DNA of 64,000 bases from an uncultured Ruminococcus sp. (lineage in GTDB: Bacteria > Bacillota > Clostridia > Oscillospirales > Acutalibacteraceae): positions 1 to 64,000 of the forward strand of contig UQCF01000001.1 in assembly GCA_900539465.1 (NCBI GenBank), in the 5' to 3' direction. This document shows, piece by piece, positions 41,789 through 50,727 of the stretch (position 1 is the stretch's first letter; each line of letters starts with the position of its first letter). The position numbers and the translations under genes are program-made. The notes under the pieces are model-generated. The model did not search any database, had not been told where the DNA came from, and saw only the letters and a list, made by a program, of their open reading frames with translations.

Positions 41789-44700
41789 TTATTTAGTCTG
41801 AGTGACTGTGTAGGTCATAACGCCGGAGTTGATTATAAGTTCAACATCGTTTTGCGTTACCTTTCCGTCATGGTCACAATCGGCTGCTTCAAATACCGTT
41901 TCGCCTACGATGCTTGCATCAAGCATTCCGTTTGCGAGCATTTGAGCCAAAAGAACATCGCGTCCGTCTGCAATTCCGTCACCGTCAAGGTCACCGTATA
42001 CAACAAGTGTATATGTCGAAACGCTTTCACCGTCCGAAGTATCAACGGCTGTGATTATTGTTCCTGTGCCGAAGCCGATACCTGTCTGATATTCTATATC
42101 GGCATTGTCTCCGATAAGTTCAATGTATTCTTTCTCAAACACATCTTTTGTCATCTTTTCAGCCACACCGTAGATGAAGTGATTTGTGTTATCTACGACT
42201 GTCGAGGAGCTGTCTGCGGGCTTAATTATGACAGTTTCGAGCTTCCATACAGCATAAAGTGTAATATCATTTTCGGTTACTTTAAGCGTTGTAAAGCCGT
42301 TAGAAGCGCTTGATGAATCAGCCCATCCTTTAAACACATAACCCGATTTTGTAAAGCCTGTGTTGCCGGGAAGTGTAATTTCTTTGCCTATTGAATACGT
42401 TGCTTTTGAGGGCGCGGTGCCTACTGCGCCATTTATATCGTACTCTACGGTTGACCTTGCTTTAGAAGTTGTACCGTAGAATATAGTGGAGGAGTCGTCC
42501 ATTATTGACGGAACAGACGGAGACCATCCGCTGAATTCATAATTATCTCCGATTTCGGGAACAGGCGCTGTAATCTTATCTCCGTAATTTGCCTTTATTG
42601 TAAGGTCGGAGCGAAGTGTGCCGTTGAGAACGAAGAAGAATGAATACTGATTAACAGTGAACACACCGTTTACTGTTATGTTTCTTGAAGGCATCTTGGT
42701 GGGAATGGTGCTCCATCCGCTGAAAGTGTAGCCTCTCTTAGCGGCGTCTGCAAGTGGAGTTACCGCAGCGCCGTATTCATACTCCTGCTCATTATAAAAT
42801 GTGCCGTCAACATAGTAGGTTATTTTATATTTCTGAGCCGAGAAGGTACCGTATACCGAAATATTTTCGGCAGGCATTGTCGAGGGGATATTGCTCCAAC
42901 CGCTGAATGTATAACCCGATTTTGTCGGCTCTGAAATTGCTGTTACCTTATCGCCGTATTTGTATGTTGATTCGGAGTAATAAGTTCCGTCAACATAATA
43001 AGTTACTTTATAAGTATTTGCTGCAAAATATCCTGTTACGGTTACGTCATATGCAGGCATATTTGCGGGTAAGCCGTGCCAGCCGCTGAATGTAGAACCG
43101 ATTTTTTCGGGGTCGGGTTCGGCTGTTATGATTTCGTTATATTTATACTCATATTTTTTGTATTCTTCGCCGTCAAGCGTATAGGTAAGAGTATAAGTGT
43201 TTACCGAGAATGTGCCTGTAACGGTAATGTCATGCTCCGGCATAGTTGAAGGAAGCTCGCTCCAGCCGCTGAATGTATGACCTGCTTTTGTGGGATAGGC
43301 GAGGGGAGTGATTTCATCGCCGAAACCATATGTAACGGTTCTGTATTTTGCTCCGTCTACAATATAGGTTATGCTGTATTCACCCTGTGACCACTTGGCA
43401 TAAAGAGTATGATCGTTTGCCGTTGTGAGGATTGTTTCTGAATTTACAGGTTCTGTGTAATCTTTGTCAAGATACCAGCCGTCAAACACATATCCGCTTC
43501 TTACAGGCGTGGGAAGATTTCCGTATTTTCCGCCGTAACTCTTTGTAAGAGTGGTTTCCGATACCGAGCCGCCGACGGGATCAAGCGTTACGGTGTAGTC
43601 AACAACAGTCCACTGAGCGGTGAACGTGATGTTGCTTGTGTACATCCAAGAGAATCTGCCGCCTGCAGAAACAACGCCTATCTTTGTGCCGTCTTCTGCT
43701 TGTGCAAGCCAGCCGCCAAAGGCGTAGCCGAGCTTTGTGGGAATAGTTTCTGTAATATCAAAAATATCACCGTAATATGCTGTTGCGGTTGCAGGCTCTA
43801 TTTTGCTGCCGCCGTTTGAGTCATAAGTTGCCGTGTAAGCATTTGCCGACCATTGTGCGGTAAATGTTCCGTTTCCTGTATATGCCCATTTTATTTTGCT
43901 GCCGGCATTATAGGTTGCACCGTCAAGGTCAAAGAACCAGCCGTTGAATGTGTAACCATCCTGAACGGGTTTAATCGTCGGCAAAACAAAATCTTCGCCG
44001 TAAACGGCTGTTGTGCCGCTGCCGCCCTCCGGCTGATAGCTTTCATCGGGAGTCGTAAATCTTACGGTATATTTGTTGGGGCTGTAATAGAAATTCCATG
44101 TATAATCGCTTCTTGTTGCCATTATACTGCTGAATGTCTCTGTGCCTGTGCTTATCTGGCTTCCGTCAGAAAGGCATGTCCAGTTGTTTGAGTAAGTGTA
44201 ACCGTCAAACTCTTTTGCAGCTACGGTAACGGTGTCACAAAGAGTGTAATCGCCGTTTTCCGATTTTAAAATGTTACCGCTTTCATCGCAATAATTAACG
44301 GTGTATGTTCCCTTGCCGAGTTCAACCTTGCCAAGAGCCGCGTCAAGCTTGTTTTTAGCAGATGCAATATCCGTTGCGCTTGCGGTGGGGTCACCCAAAA
44401 CAATAGCGGCGTCTTTTATGCTCTTTACATATTCGTCGTATTTTATATGGTCGCCGAACCAGTCGCTCTGATAAGCAAACTTGATTGAGTTTTCATATTG
44501 CTTTCTGAGCGCGGTTTTATCGACATAAGAGAGTATAAGGTTTACACTGCCGTTAATCGTGTCGCTTCTGCTTTTTTTAGTGCCTATTACATGGCTTGTG
44601 ATTGCAATGCTCTTTTTTGATTCATCAATCGGAATGTCTAATTTCTTTGTAATGCTCGTGTTATCCGACGAATAAATACGTTTGCCGTTATACTCGGTTG

Positions 44701-47089
44701 CTGCTTTGCCGGACTCTGTGTAAAGTCTTGTGTCACCGAAGTTGAGATACTGAACGCATGAGTCATTATTTTCTTTGCACTGATATGCCGAGTTCACGTC
44801 AAGACCTACGCTGAGGTTAGGTATCTGACTAAAGTTCGTATATCGGCTTGTGTCGATTGTGAGGTAGCCGTCGCCGCCTACGGGGTTTACGGTTACAGAG
44901 CCGCCGCTTGAGTCGTCTGACGCGGTTCCAAGACCTGAACCCTCGGCTGAAATTGCTGCAATTCCTTTTGCAACGGTTACTGCTTCTCCGCCGTAGGGCG
45001 CATATTTGTAAGAGGCTGTTCCGCCGCTTACGGAGTGAACGCCTGCAAGCCAAAGTGTTGCCGTTATACCCATTTCTTCGTTCAGCCAACCGAATGCTTT
45101 GCCCGTTTTCGCAAATCCGCCTGCCGCGGCAACGGACGAAGCTCCGCTCAAAGGTGCATAAACATATGAATATGCGTACGATGTAAAGTCTTTGCCGTCA
45201 ACCTTATATCTTGCAGTCCATCTGATAACAGAATGTCCGCCGGAAGAAAGTGCAGACTTCATGCTTCCCGATGTTACGGATGATGTAAGCTCAGCAGCGG
45301 GGGAGGAAGTATTTGTAAGAGAAAGAGTGTTAAGCTCCACGCCGTCAACGGTGTCATATGTTATAGAAATATCTGTTGCGTCCGATCTGCCGAAGAATAT
45401 GTTACCCGTAGATTCTATATCGGATCTGAGCGAACCGTTTACTTCGTTTTCTCTGTCAACATAGTTTTTAAATGTCGTTGAATCGGTTGGGTCAAGATAT
45501 ATCGTTTCGGGAACATAAAAATATGTGAAAACAGAAGCCTGATTTTCTTCAAGCGTTACGTCAATAACACGTTTAACTCCGTTATCAATATCGCTTTGTG
45601 TAACGGTAAAGGGGATTGCGTCTGTTGTGACATAACCGGGTCTTGATGCAATGTATGTATAGTCGCCTGCGTCAAGAGCATAAACGCCCTCTGCGTTTGA
45701 GGGAGCAATGTATGTTCCGTTATTGTCATATACCTTAACCGTTGTGTCGGTAGAGGGTGTGTTGAATTTAACGGTGGCAATCTTACTGTCTTCTTTTGTG
45801 AGGAGGAAGGTCTGAAGATATGTGATACCGCCGGCACCCGTGAAATAAATTCTTACATAGCTGCCGATTTTTTCCTCGTAGTTATTAAGGTCAAATATAA
45901 CGGTGTTTTCTTTTGTGTCAATGTCATATGTTTCGATAAGAGCACCGTCTGCAACCATTCTTGCTTTTGTTGCGTCTTTAATTGTTACTCTGATTTGGCT
46001 TGTCGCATCATCTGTGACAACTCTTGTGATTGAGGGATAGTTACCCTCTGCAACAAATCCGTCGCCGAGCTCGTAAGCGTTTTTTGAGTTCTTTGAGCTT
46101 GTGTAGAATTCGCCGTTTTTCATGCTTTTTTCAATATTTTTGGATTCTTTGTCGTTTGAAGGCATGATGAAATACTGTGCATTTCTGTCACAGTCACCGA
46201 AATCATGCGCGTCATCTTCGCAGAAAACAAACATATTGATGCCCTGCGGTGCAAGAATTTTCATAACCTCATCATAAAGATAACGGTCGTTTCTTGTGCG
46301 CGAGTCAGCCGTATTGACAAGTTCCATGCCAAGGCAGCCCTTTATAGGTCCGGAATATCCCTCATAGTTGGGGCAGTAGTCCTGATAAATTGAAGCAAAA
46401 TCGCTGACAAATTTTTCGTTGTATATGCCGATGTCGTGCTTTGCATCCGCCCATTCGCCGACGTGGTTGATGTGCGTAACGCCGCCTTTGTCATAGTTCT
46501 TTTTGACGGCGGAGCGTGGCCAGGATTCGTTAGTTCCGAGATCACCGTGACCGGCGTCAACAAAGAATCCGTTTATATGGCATTTGTTGGTTGACATACC
46601 GTTAAGTTCAATGCCGAGCGGAATTTCCGTCATACCGTAGCCGCGCGGCTTCGTTCCGCCTTTGGGTATGCCTGTGCCCGTGGTGATTTCTTCATATCTT
46701 TCTTTAGAAAGCTCGTCTGTCGGTCCGTGAACAAAATACTGATAAGTAAAAATCGCAAGACGGCTTTGGTTTTTCGTCCAGCCGTAGTTTACGGTGCCGT
46801 GGTCTGTAAGAGCAAGCGCGTCATAACCGAGTTCATAATATTTTTCAATCATGTCGTCGATTTCTATGTCTGCGTCACTTCTTACGGTGTGAACGTGTGT
46901 TGCGGCTTTGTAAGCTTTCCAGTTATCCCAATCAACATTTTTGTAGGTGCTTTTGATTTTATAATCATACTGACCTACAACATCTCTTGCAGGGTCTTCT
47001 GCGGCGTATGCGCCGAAAGACACCGAGAATGCCGAAAGCATCATAATAACAGAAATTACAAATGCCAAAATTTTTGCTGATTTTCTCAA
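41789..47089 (-). CDS. Giant secreted PHP-domain protein with InlB-type repeats and dockerin
   Basis: 1766-residue exported protein. Signal peptide with core KILAFVISVIMMLSAFSV, ending near GAYA. Residues about 60-370 form a PHP (CehA/McbA-like) metallohydrolase domain: THVHTVRSDADIE, LALTDHGTVNYG, GVTHINHVGEW and FVFCEDDAHDFGD. A beta-rich middle follows. Residues about 920-1613 hold ten InlB/Flg_new-type repeats (for example YTFSGWS.IPSTMP). The C-terminus has a module (NHFIYGVAEK, GIGFGTGTII) and dockerin-like loops DLDGDGIADGRD and DCDHDGKVTQND. TTG at 47089 is chosen because AAGGAG lies eight bases before and the signal peptide then starts correctly; a start 23 codons upstream lacks a ribosome site. 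The substrate is unknown. Confidence 0.85.
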   Translation of the reverse strand: MRKSAKILAFVISVIMMLSAFSVSFGAYAAEDPARDVVGQYDYKIKSTYKNVDWDNWKAYKAATHVHTVRSDADIEIDDMIEKYYELGYDALALTDHGTVNYGWTKNQSRLAIFTYQYFVHGPTDELSKERYEEITTGTGIPKGGTKPRGYGMTEIPLGIELNGMSTNKCHINGFFVDAGHGDLGTNESWPRSAVKKNYDKGGVTHINHVGEWADAKHDIGIYNEKFVSDFASIYQDYCPNYEGYSGPIKGCLGMELVNTADSRTRNDRYLYDEVMKILAPQGINMFVFCEDDAHDFGDCDRNAQYFIMPSNDKESKNIEKSMKNGEFYTSSKNSKNAYELGDGFVAEGNYPSITRVVTDDATSQIRVTIKDATKARMVADGALIETYDIDTKENTVIFDLNNYEEKIGSYVRIYFTGAGGITYLQTFLLTKEDSKIATVKFNTPSTDTTVKVYDNNGTYIAPSNAEGVYALDAGDYTYIASRPGYVTTDAIPFTVTQSDIDNGVKRVIDVTLEENQASVFTYFYVPETIYLDPTDSTTFKNYVDRENEVNGSLRSDIESTGNIFFGRSDATDISITYDTVDGVELNTLSLTNTSSPAAELTSSVTSGSMKSALSSGGHSVIRWTARYKVDGKDFTSYAYSYVYAPLSGASSVAAAGGFAKTGKAFGWLNEEMGITATLWLAGVHSVSGGTASYKYAPYGGEAVTVAKGIAAISAEGSGLGTASDDSSGGSVTVNPVGGDGYLTIDTSRYTNFSQIPNLSVGLDVNSAYQCKENNDSCVQYLNFGDTRLYTESGKAATEYNGKRIYSSDNTSITKKLDIPIDESKKSIAITSHVIGTKKSRSDTINGSVNLILSYVDKTALRKQYENSIKFAYQSDWFGDHIKYDEYVKSIKDAAIVLGDPTASATDIASAKNKLDAALGKVELGKGTYTVNYCDESGNILKSENGDYTLCDTVTVAAKEFDGYTYSNNWTCLSDGSQISTGTETFSSIMATRSDYTWNFYYSPNKYTVRFTTPDESYQPEGGSGTTAVYGEDFVLPTIKPVQDGYTFNGWFFDLDGATYNAGSKIKWAYTGNGTFTAQWSANAYTATYDSNGGSKIEPATATAYYGDIFDITETIPTKLGYAFGGWLAQAEDGTKIGVVSAGGRFSWMYTSNITFTAQWTVVDYTVTLDPVGGSVSETTLTKSYGGKYGNLPTPVRSGYVFDGWYLDKDYTEPVNSETILTTANDHTLYAKWSQGEYSITYIVDGAKYRTVTYGFGDEITPLAYPTKAGHTFSGWSELPSTMPEHDITVTGTFSVNTYTLTYTLDGEEYKKYEYKYNEIITAEPDPEKIGSTFSGWHGLPANMPAYDVTVTGYFAANTYKVTYYVDGTYYSESTYKYGDKVTAISEPTKSGYTFSGWSNIPSTMPAENISVYGTFSAQKYKITYYVDGTFYNEQEYEYGAAVTPLADAAKRGYTFSGWSTIPTKMPSRNITVNGVFTVNQYSFFFVLNGTLRSDLTIKANYGDKITAPVPEIGDNYEFSGWSPSVPSIMDDSSTIFYGTTSKARSTVEYDINGAVGTAPSKATYSIGKEITLPGNTGFTKSGYVFKGWADSSSASNGFTTLKVTENDITLYAVWKLETVIIKPADSSSTVVDNTNHFIYGVAEKMTKDVFEKEYIELIGDNADIEYQTGIGFGTGTIITAVDTSDGESVSTYTLVVYGDLDGDGIADGRDVLLAQMLANGMLDASIVGETVFEAADCDHDGKVTQNDVELIINSGVMTYTVTQTK
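42250..44330 (-). repeat. InlB-type (Listeria-Bacteroides) repeat array
   Basis: About ten units of 55-75 residues, each with a Y.(I/V)TY.(V/L)DG start and a G(Y/H).F.GW core. Four in the middle, with FSGWSNIPSTMP-like ends, are close copies, visible in the DNA as recurring 'CCGCTGAATGTATAACC'-like segments about 190 bases apart. Confidence 0.75.
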
Positions 47090-47119
47090 GCTTTTCACTC
47101 CTTGCTGACAATTGTATTT

Positions 47120-47148
47120 ATTATAAAACTTTGCGGTAAAAATTTCAA
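47120..47148 (-). promoter_or_regulatory. SigA-type promoter of the PHP-dockerin gene
   Basis: TTGAAA (47148-47143), a 17-base spacer and TATAAT (47125-47120) on the minus strand, about 30 bases before TTG 47089. It supports the chosen start. Confidence 0.7.
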
Positions 47149-47220
47149 TAATAAACACGCAACAAAATCAATTCTGTTAATTGTGACTAATCGGAGCTTG
47201 GTATTATTGTTAATTTCATC

Positions 47221-47249
47221 TTGAAATCATTGCAACGATAAGTTATAAT
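47221..47249 (+). promoter_or_regulatory. SigA-type promoter of the mscS operon
   Basis: TTGAAA (47221-47226), a 17-base spacer and TATAAT (47244-47249), about 50 bases before ATG 47301. Confidence 0.7.
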
Positions 47250-47300
47250 TTAAATAGATTTTTGATATGAAGCAATTAACTATAATCGGAGGCGCTTTTG

Positions 47301-48158
47301 ATGAACAAACTTGATATATTCGGCTCGTTTAATTCATGGCTCTCACAGTCGTTGCCGATAAAAATATACGATTCACTGCCCAAAATACTTATTTCACTCG
47401 CTTCTGCCATCGTTATAATTGCTTTGGGCTTTTGGCTCGGCAATATCGCGAGAAAGATGACGGTTAAAATACTTGAAAAACACAGTGTTGACCGTTCCGT
47501 TCACTTGTTTTTGAGCAGATCTGCATCCATAATTATTAAAATAATTTTTGTTATCATAGCCCTTTCACAGCTTGGGGTGAATATTAACTCATTTATTGCC
47601 GCGATAGGTGCCGCAGGTATCACCGCAGGTCTCGGTCTTAAAGACAGCATATCTCAGTTTGCAAGCGGAATCCAGATTCTTTTCAATAAGACGTTTCAAA
47701 GCGGCGATTTTATTGAGATAGACGGTCTCTCCGGCAAGGTTGAAGAAATTCATTTTATGTACACAACTCTTATAACTCTTGATAACAAAAGAGTAACTAT
47801 ACCTAATAACCATGTTACATCAAACGATATTGTGAACTATACGGCAAAAGACACCCGCCGCGTGGACTTTATGTTTTCTATAAGCTATGACGATGACATA
47901 TCAAAAGCAAAGGGAATCTTATACAGAACAGCCAGAGACAATCCGAATGTTCTTGATAATCCCGCACCTTATGCCGCGGTAAACAAACACGGCAGCAGCA
48001 GTATAGAGCTTGTTCTTCAAGTCTGGTGCAAAAGCGAAAATTATTGGAGTGCATATTATACGATGCAAGAGGACGTTAAGAACGCATTTGACAAACACGG
48101 AATAAATATTCCGTATGACCAGCTTGACATACATATTAAAAATGACGGTGATAAATGA
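47301..48158 (+). CDS. mscS: Small-conductance mechanosensitive channel (MscS family)
   Basis: 285-residue membrane channel that opens under membrane tension to release solutes after osmotic downshock. Three membrane segments lie in the first 125 residues. The pore-lining TM3 is conserved (AAIGAAGITAGLGLKDSISQ), followed by the beta domain (FQSGDFIEIDGLSGKVEEI, TIPNNHVTSNDIVNY) and the alpha-beta C-terminal domain. Length matches E. coli MscS (286). GGAGG at 47288-47292 sets ATG 47301. One base separates it from the cation transporter gene, so the two are co-transcribed. Confidence 0.94.
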   Translation: MNKLDIFGSFNSWLSQSLPIKIYDSLPKILISLASAIVIIALGFWLGNIARKMTVKILEKHSVDRSVHLFLSRSASIIIKIIFVIIALSQLGVNINSFIAAIGAAGITAGLGLKDSISQFASGIQILFNKTFQSGDFIEIDGLSGKVEEIHFMYTTLITLDNKRVTIPNNHVTSNDIVNYTAKDTRRVDFMFSISYDDDISKAKGILYRTARDNPNVLDNPAPYAAVNKHGSSSIELVLQVWCKSENYWSAYYTMQEDVKNAFDKHGINIPYDQLDIHIKNDGDK

Positions 48159-48159
48159 A

Positions 48160-49326
48160 ATGACAACTCTTCTTGTTAAACTTTTTATAAAAGACTGTGA
48201 CAAAGTCAACGACCCAAAAATCAGAACCAAATACGGGATTTTAAGCGGCGGAGTGGGAATCTTTATAAACATTGTGCTTTGCTGCATAAAATTTGCAATC
48301 GGTTTTTTTACAAACAGCATTGCAATAACCGCAGATGCCGCAAACAACCTCTCGGATGCGGGCTCGTCCGCTGTAACACTGATAGGCTTTAAGCTTTCGG
48401 GAAAGCCTGCCGACAAAGAGCATCCGTTCGGTCACGGCAGAACGGAATACATAACGGCGTTTATAGTTGCACTGCTTATTATTTTTATGGGGATTGAATT
48501 TTTAAAATCCTCGGTAGAAAAAATCATAACGCCTGAGCCGGTTAAGTTTTCTCTTGCTTCGGCAATCATTCTCGGTTCGTCGATTTTGTTAAAGCTTTGG
48601 CTTGCCGTATTTAACAAAAAGCTCGGTGAAAAAATTGACTCCGCCGCTATGACGGCTGTTTTTAAAGACAGCATAAGCGATATGCTTGCAACATCGGTCA
48701 CTCTCGGGTGTCTTGTACTTTCAAAATATACCGACAAAAACATTGACGGTTACCCCGGTATTGTTGTTTCTCTTTTTGTTCTCTTTTCGGGATTCGGCAT
48801 ATTAAAAGATACAATAAGCTCGCTTATCGGAAAGCCTCCGTCAAAAGAATTGGTTGATAAAATAGAAAACAAAATTCTGTCATATGACGGCGTTGAGGGC
48901 ATACACGATTTGATGCTCCATGATTACGGACCCGGCAGACTTTTCGGCAGTGTTCATGTTGAAGTGCCGTCAAACGTAGACATTATGGTGTCTCACGACA
49001 TTATTGACAATATAGAAAAGGAAATTAAAGAGCAAATGGGCATAATGCTCGTTATTCATCTTGACCCGATAGTTGTTGACGAAGAGGCAGTAATTTCTTT
49101 GAAAACGGTAACGGAAAAAATTGTAAATGAGATTAACCCCGAGTATTCCATACACGATTTCAGAGTAGTCGAAAGTCCGTCACACACCAATTTGATTTTT
49201 GATCTTGTTATTCCTTACGGCCATAAACAAAGCCGCGAAAAAATAGCAGATTTAGTATCTCAAAAGATAAAAGACTACAACAGTGCGTATTTTTGCGTTA
49301 TCACCGTAGAGCACAGCTTTGTGTAA
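48160..49326 (+). CDS. Cation diffusion facilitator (CDF) transporter
   Basis: 388-residue metal exporter with six membrane segments and a cytoplasmic C-terminal domain. Motifs: ITADAANNLSDAGSSAVTL in TM2 with metal-binding Asp, EHPFGHGRTEYI, and a second Asp pair in TM5 (VFKDSISDMLATSVT). The C-terminal half is longer than usual (after ~290) and includes HLDP and VEHSF. CDF proteins export Zn, Fe, Mn or Co against protons; the metal is undetermined. ATG 48160 follows the mscS stop by one base, with GGTGAT eight bases before; earlier in-frame starts lie inside mscS. Confidence 0.92.
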   Translation: MTTLLVKLFIKDCDKVNDPKIRTKYGILSGGVGIFINIVLCCIKFAIGFFTNSIAITADAANNLSDAGSSAVTLIGFKLSGKPADKEHPFGHGRTEYITAFIVALLIIFMGIEFLKSSVEKIITPEPVKFSLASAIILGSSILLKLWLAVFNKKLGEKIDSAAMTAVFKDSISDMLATSVTLGCLVLSKYTDKNIDGYPGIVVSLFVLFSGFGILKDTISSLIGKPPSKELVDKIENKILSYDGVEGIHDLMLHDYGPGRLFGSVHVEVPSNVDIMVSHDIIDNIEKEIKEQMGIMLVIHLDPIVVDEEAVISLKTVTEKIVNEINPEYSIHDFRVVESPSHTNLIFDLVIPYGHKQSREKIADLVSQKIKDYNSAYFCVITVEHSFV

Positions 49327-49382
49327 ACTAACCAAAATTGACACAAAATCTTATATTAAATTTTTTAGCAAAAAAACGGCTT

Positions 49383-49411
49383 TTGTCTTTTCAAAAGTCA
49401 AAAATTATAGT
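49383..49411 (+). promoter_or_regulatory. SigA-type promoter of prs
   Basis: TTGTCT (49383-49388), a 17-base spacer and TATAGT (49406-49411), about 47 bases before ATG 49459. Confidence 0.5.
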
Positions 49412-49458
49412 ATCATATTTATACTTGATTTTATTGATAAGCAAAGGTGGTCAAAAAA

Positions 49459-50652
49459 ATGGGATTTAATGACGAAGCTATCGACGAAATGGTGAACATT
49501 CCTGTTGGGCAACTCGGTATAATCGCTTTGCCCGGCTGTGAAGAAATGGCTCAGCGTATCGATCAGTACATCGTGAACTGGAGAAGCAAAAGAGGTATAG
49601 AGGCACATGACTCAATAGTTTTTTCGGGTTATACAAAAGACACATATATCATCGATATGACTTTCCCGAGGTTCGGAACAGGCGAGGGCAAGGCTTCTCT
49701 TAAACATACGGTCAGAGGATATGACATATTTATTCTCTGCGATTGCTTTAATCACGGCGTTACATACAAAATGTACGGTCAGACGGTGCCCATGAGCCCC
49801 GACGATCATTACGCCAACCTCAAACGCGCCATAAGTGCAATAGAGGGTAAGGCTCGCCGTATAACCGTTGTTATGCCCATGCTTTATGAGGGAAGACAGC
49901 ACAAGCGTTCAAGCCGTGAATCATTGGACTGTGCAAACGCCTTGCAGGAGCTTTGCGATTATATGGGCGTTGATAACATACTCACGTTTGATGCACATGA
50001 CCCCAGGGTTCAAAATGCAATTCCGCTCAAAGGCTTTGAGTGCATACAGCCTTCTTATCAGATGATAAAGGCTATGGTCAGGAATGTTCCCGACCTTAAA
50101 ATTGACAAAGACCACCTTATGATTATATCCCCCGATGAGGGCGGAATGGGCAGATGTATTTATTATTCGACGATGCTCGGCGTAGAGCTCGGTATGTTCT
50201 ATAAGAGAAGAGATTTTTCGAGAATAGTAGACGGCAGAAACCCCATAATAGCACATGAGTTCCTCGGTGACAGCGTTGAGGGTATGGACGTGCTTATAGT
50301 TGACGATATGATTTCTTCCGGCGAGTCTATGATAGAGGTCGCAAGTCAGCTCAAAGAGCTGGGCGCTTCAAGAATTTTCATAAACGCAACTTTCGGACTT
50401 TTCTGCAACGGACTTGAGGTTTTTGATCAGGCTTATGCCGACGGACTTTTTAGCAAAGTCTTCACTACAAACCTTATATACAGAACAAAAGAGCTCAAAG
50501 CAAGAGAGTGGTACTGCGAAGTTGACGCTTATAAATATATCGCTTATTTCACAGACACTCTCAACCATGATATGTCGGTCAGCAGCTTGCTTGACCCGGC
50601 AGAAAAAATACACAAACTGCTCGCAAAGTACAAATTCGGGCAGGCAAAATAA
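49459..50652 (+). CDS. prs: Ribose-phosphate pyrophosphokinase (long clostridial form)
   Basis: Cytoplasmic enzyme making PRPP from ribose-5-phosphate and ATP for nucleotide, His and Trp synthesis. At 397 residues it is longer than the usual 310-320. The pattern is that of tandem phosphoribosyltransferase folds: flexible-loop region PMLYEGRQHKRSSRESLD, catalytic TFDAHDPRVQNAIP, and PRPP loop VLIVDDMISSGESM. Several positions differ from canonical Prs, whose equivalent reads TMDLHAGQIQGFF. A GTG at 49447 overlaps the ribosome site AAAGGTGG, so ATG 49459 is chosen. valS follows after 75 bases without an evident terminator. Confidence 0.88.
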   Translation: MGFNDEAIDEMVNIPVGQLGIIALPGCEEMAQRIDQYIVNWRSKRGIEAHDSIVFSGYTKDTYIIDMTFPRFGTGEGKASLKHTVRGYDIFILCDCFNHGVTYKMYGQTVPMSPDDHYANLKRAISAIEGKARRITVVMPMLYEGRQHKRSSRESLDCANALQELCDYMGVDNILTFDAHDPRVQNAIPLKGFECIQPSYQMIKAMVRNVPDLKIDKDHLMIISPDEGGMGRCIYYSTMLGVELGMFYKRRDFSRIVDGRNPIIAHEFLGDSVEGMDVLIVDDMISSGESMIEVASQLKELGASRIFINATFGLFCNGLEVFDQAYADGLFSKVFTTNLIYRTKELKAREWYCEVDAYKYIAYFTDTLNHDMSVSSLLDPAEKIHKLLAKYKFGQAK

Positions 50653-50727
50653 TAATTCGGAATCAGGAAGCTTTGGAGAGAATCCCTTTCCATTGCTTCA
50701 ATGCTTTATAAGTTAGGAGAAATATAG

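Noticed and set aside
42540..43340. CRISPR-like periodic repeats
   Set aside because: The periodic sequence is in frame and encodes InlB-type protein repeats; there are no short identical repeats with unique spacers.
50653..50727. Possible T-box leader for valS
   Set aside because: Only 75 bases separate prs and valS, with no T-box consensus or terminator/antiterminator pair.
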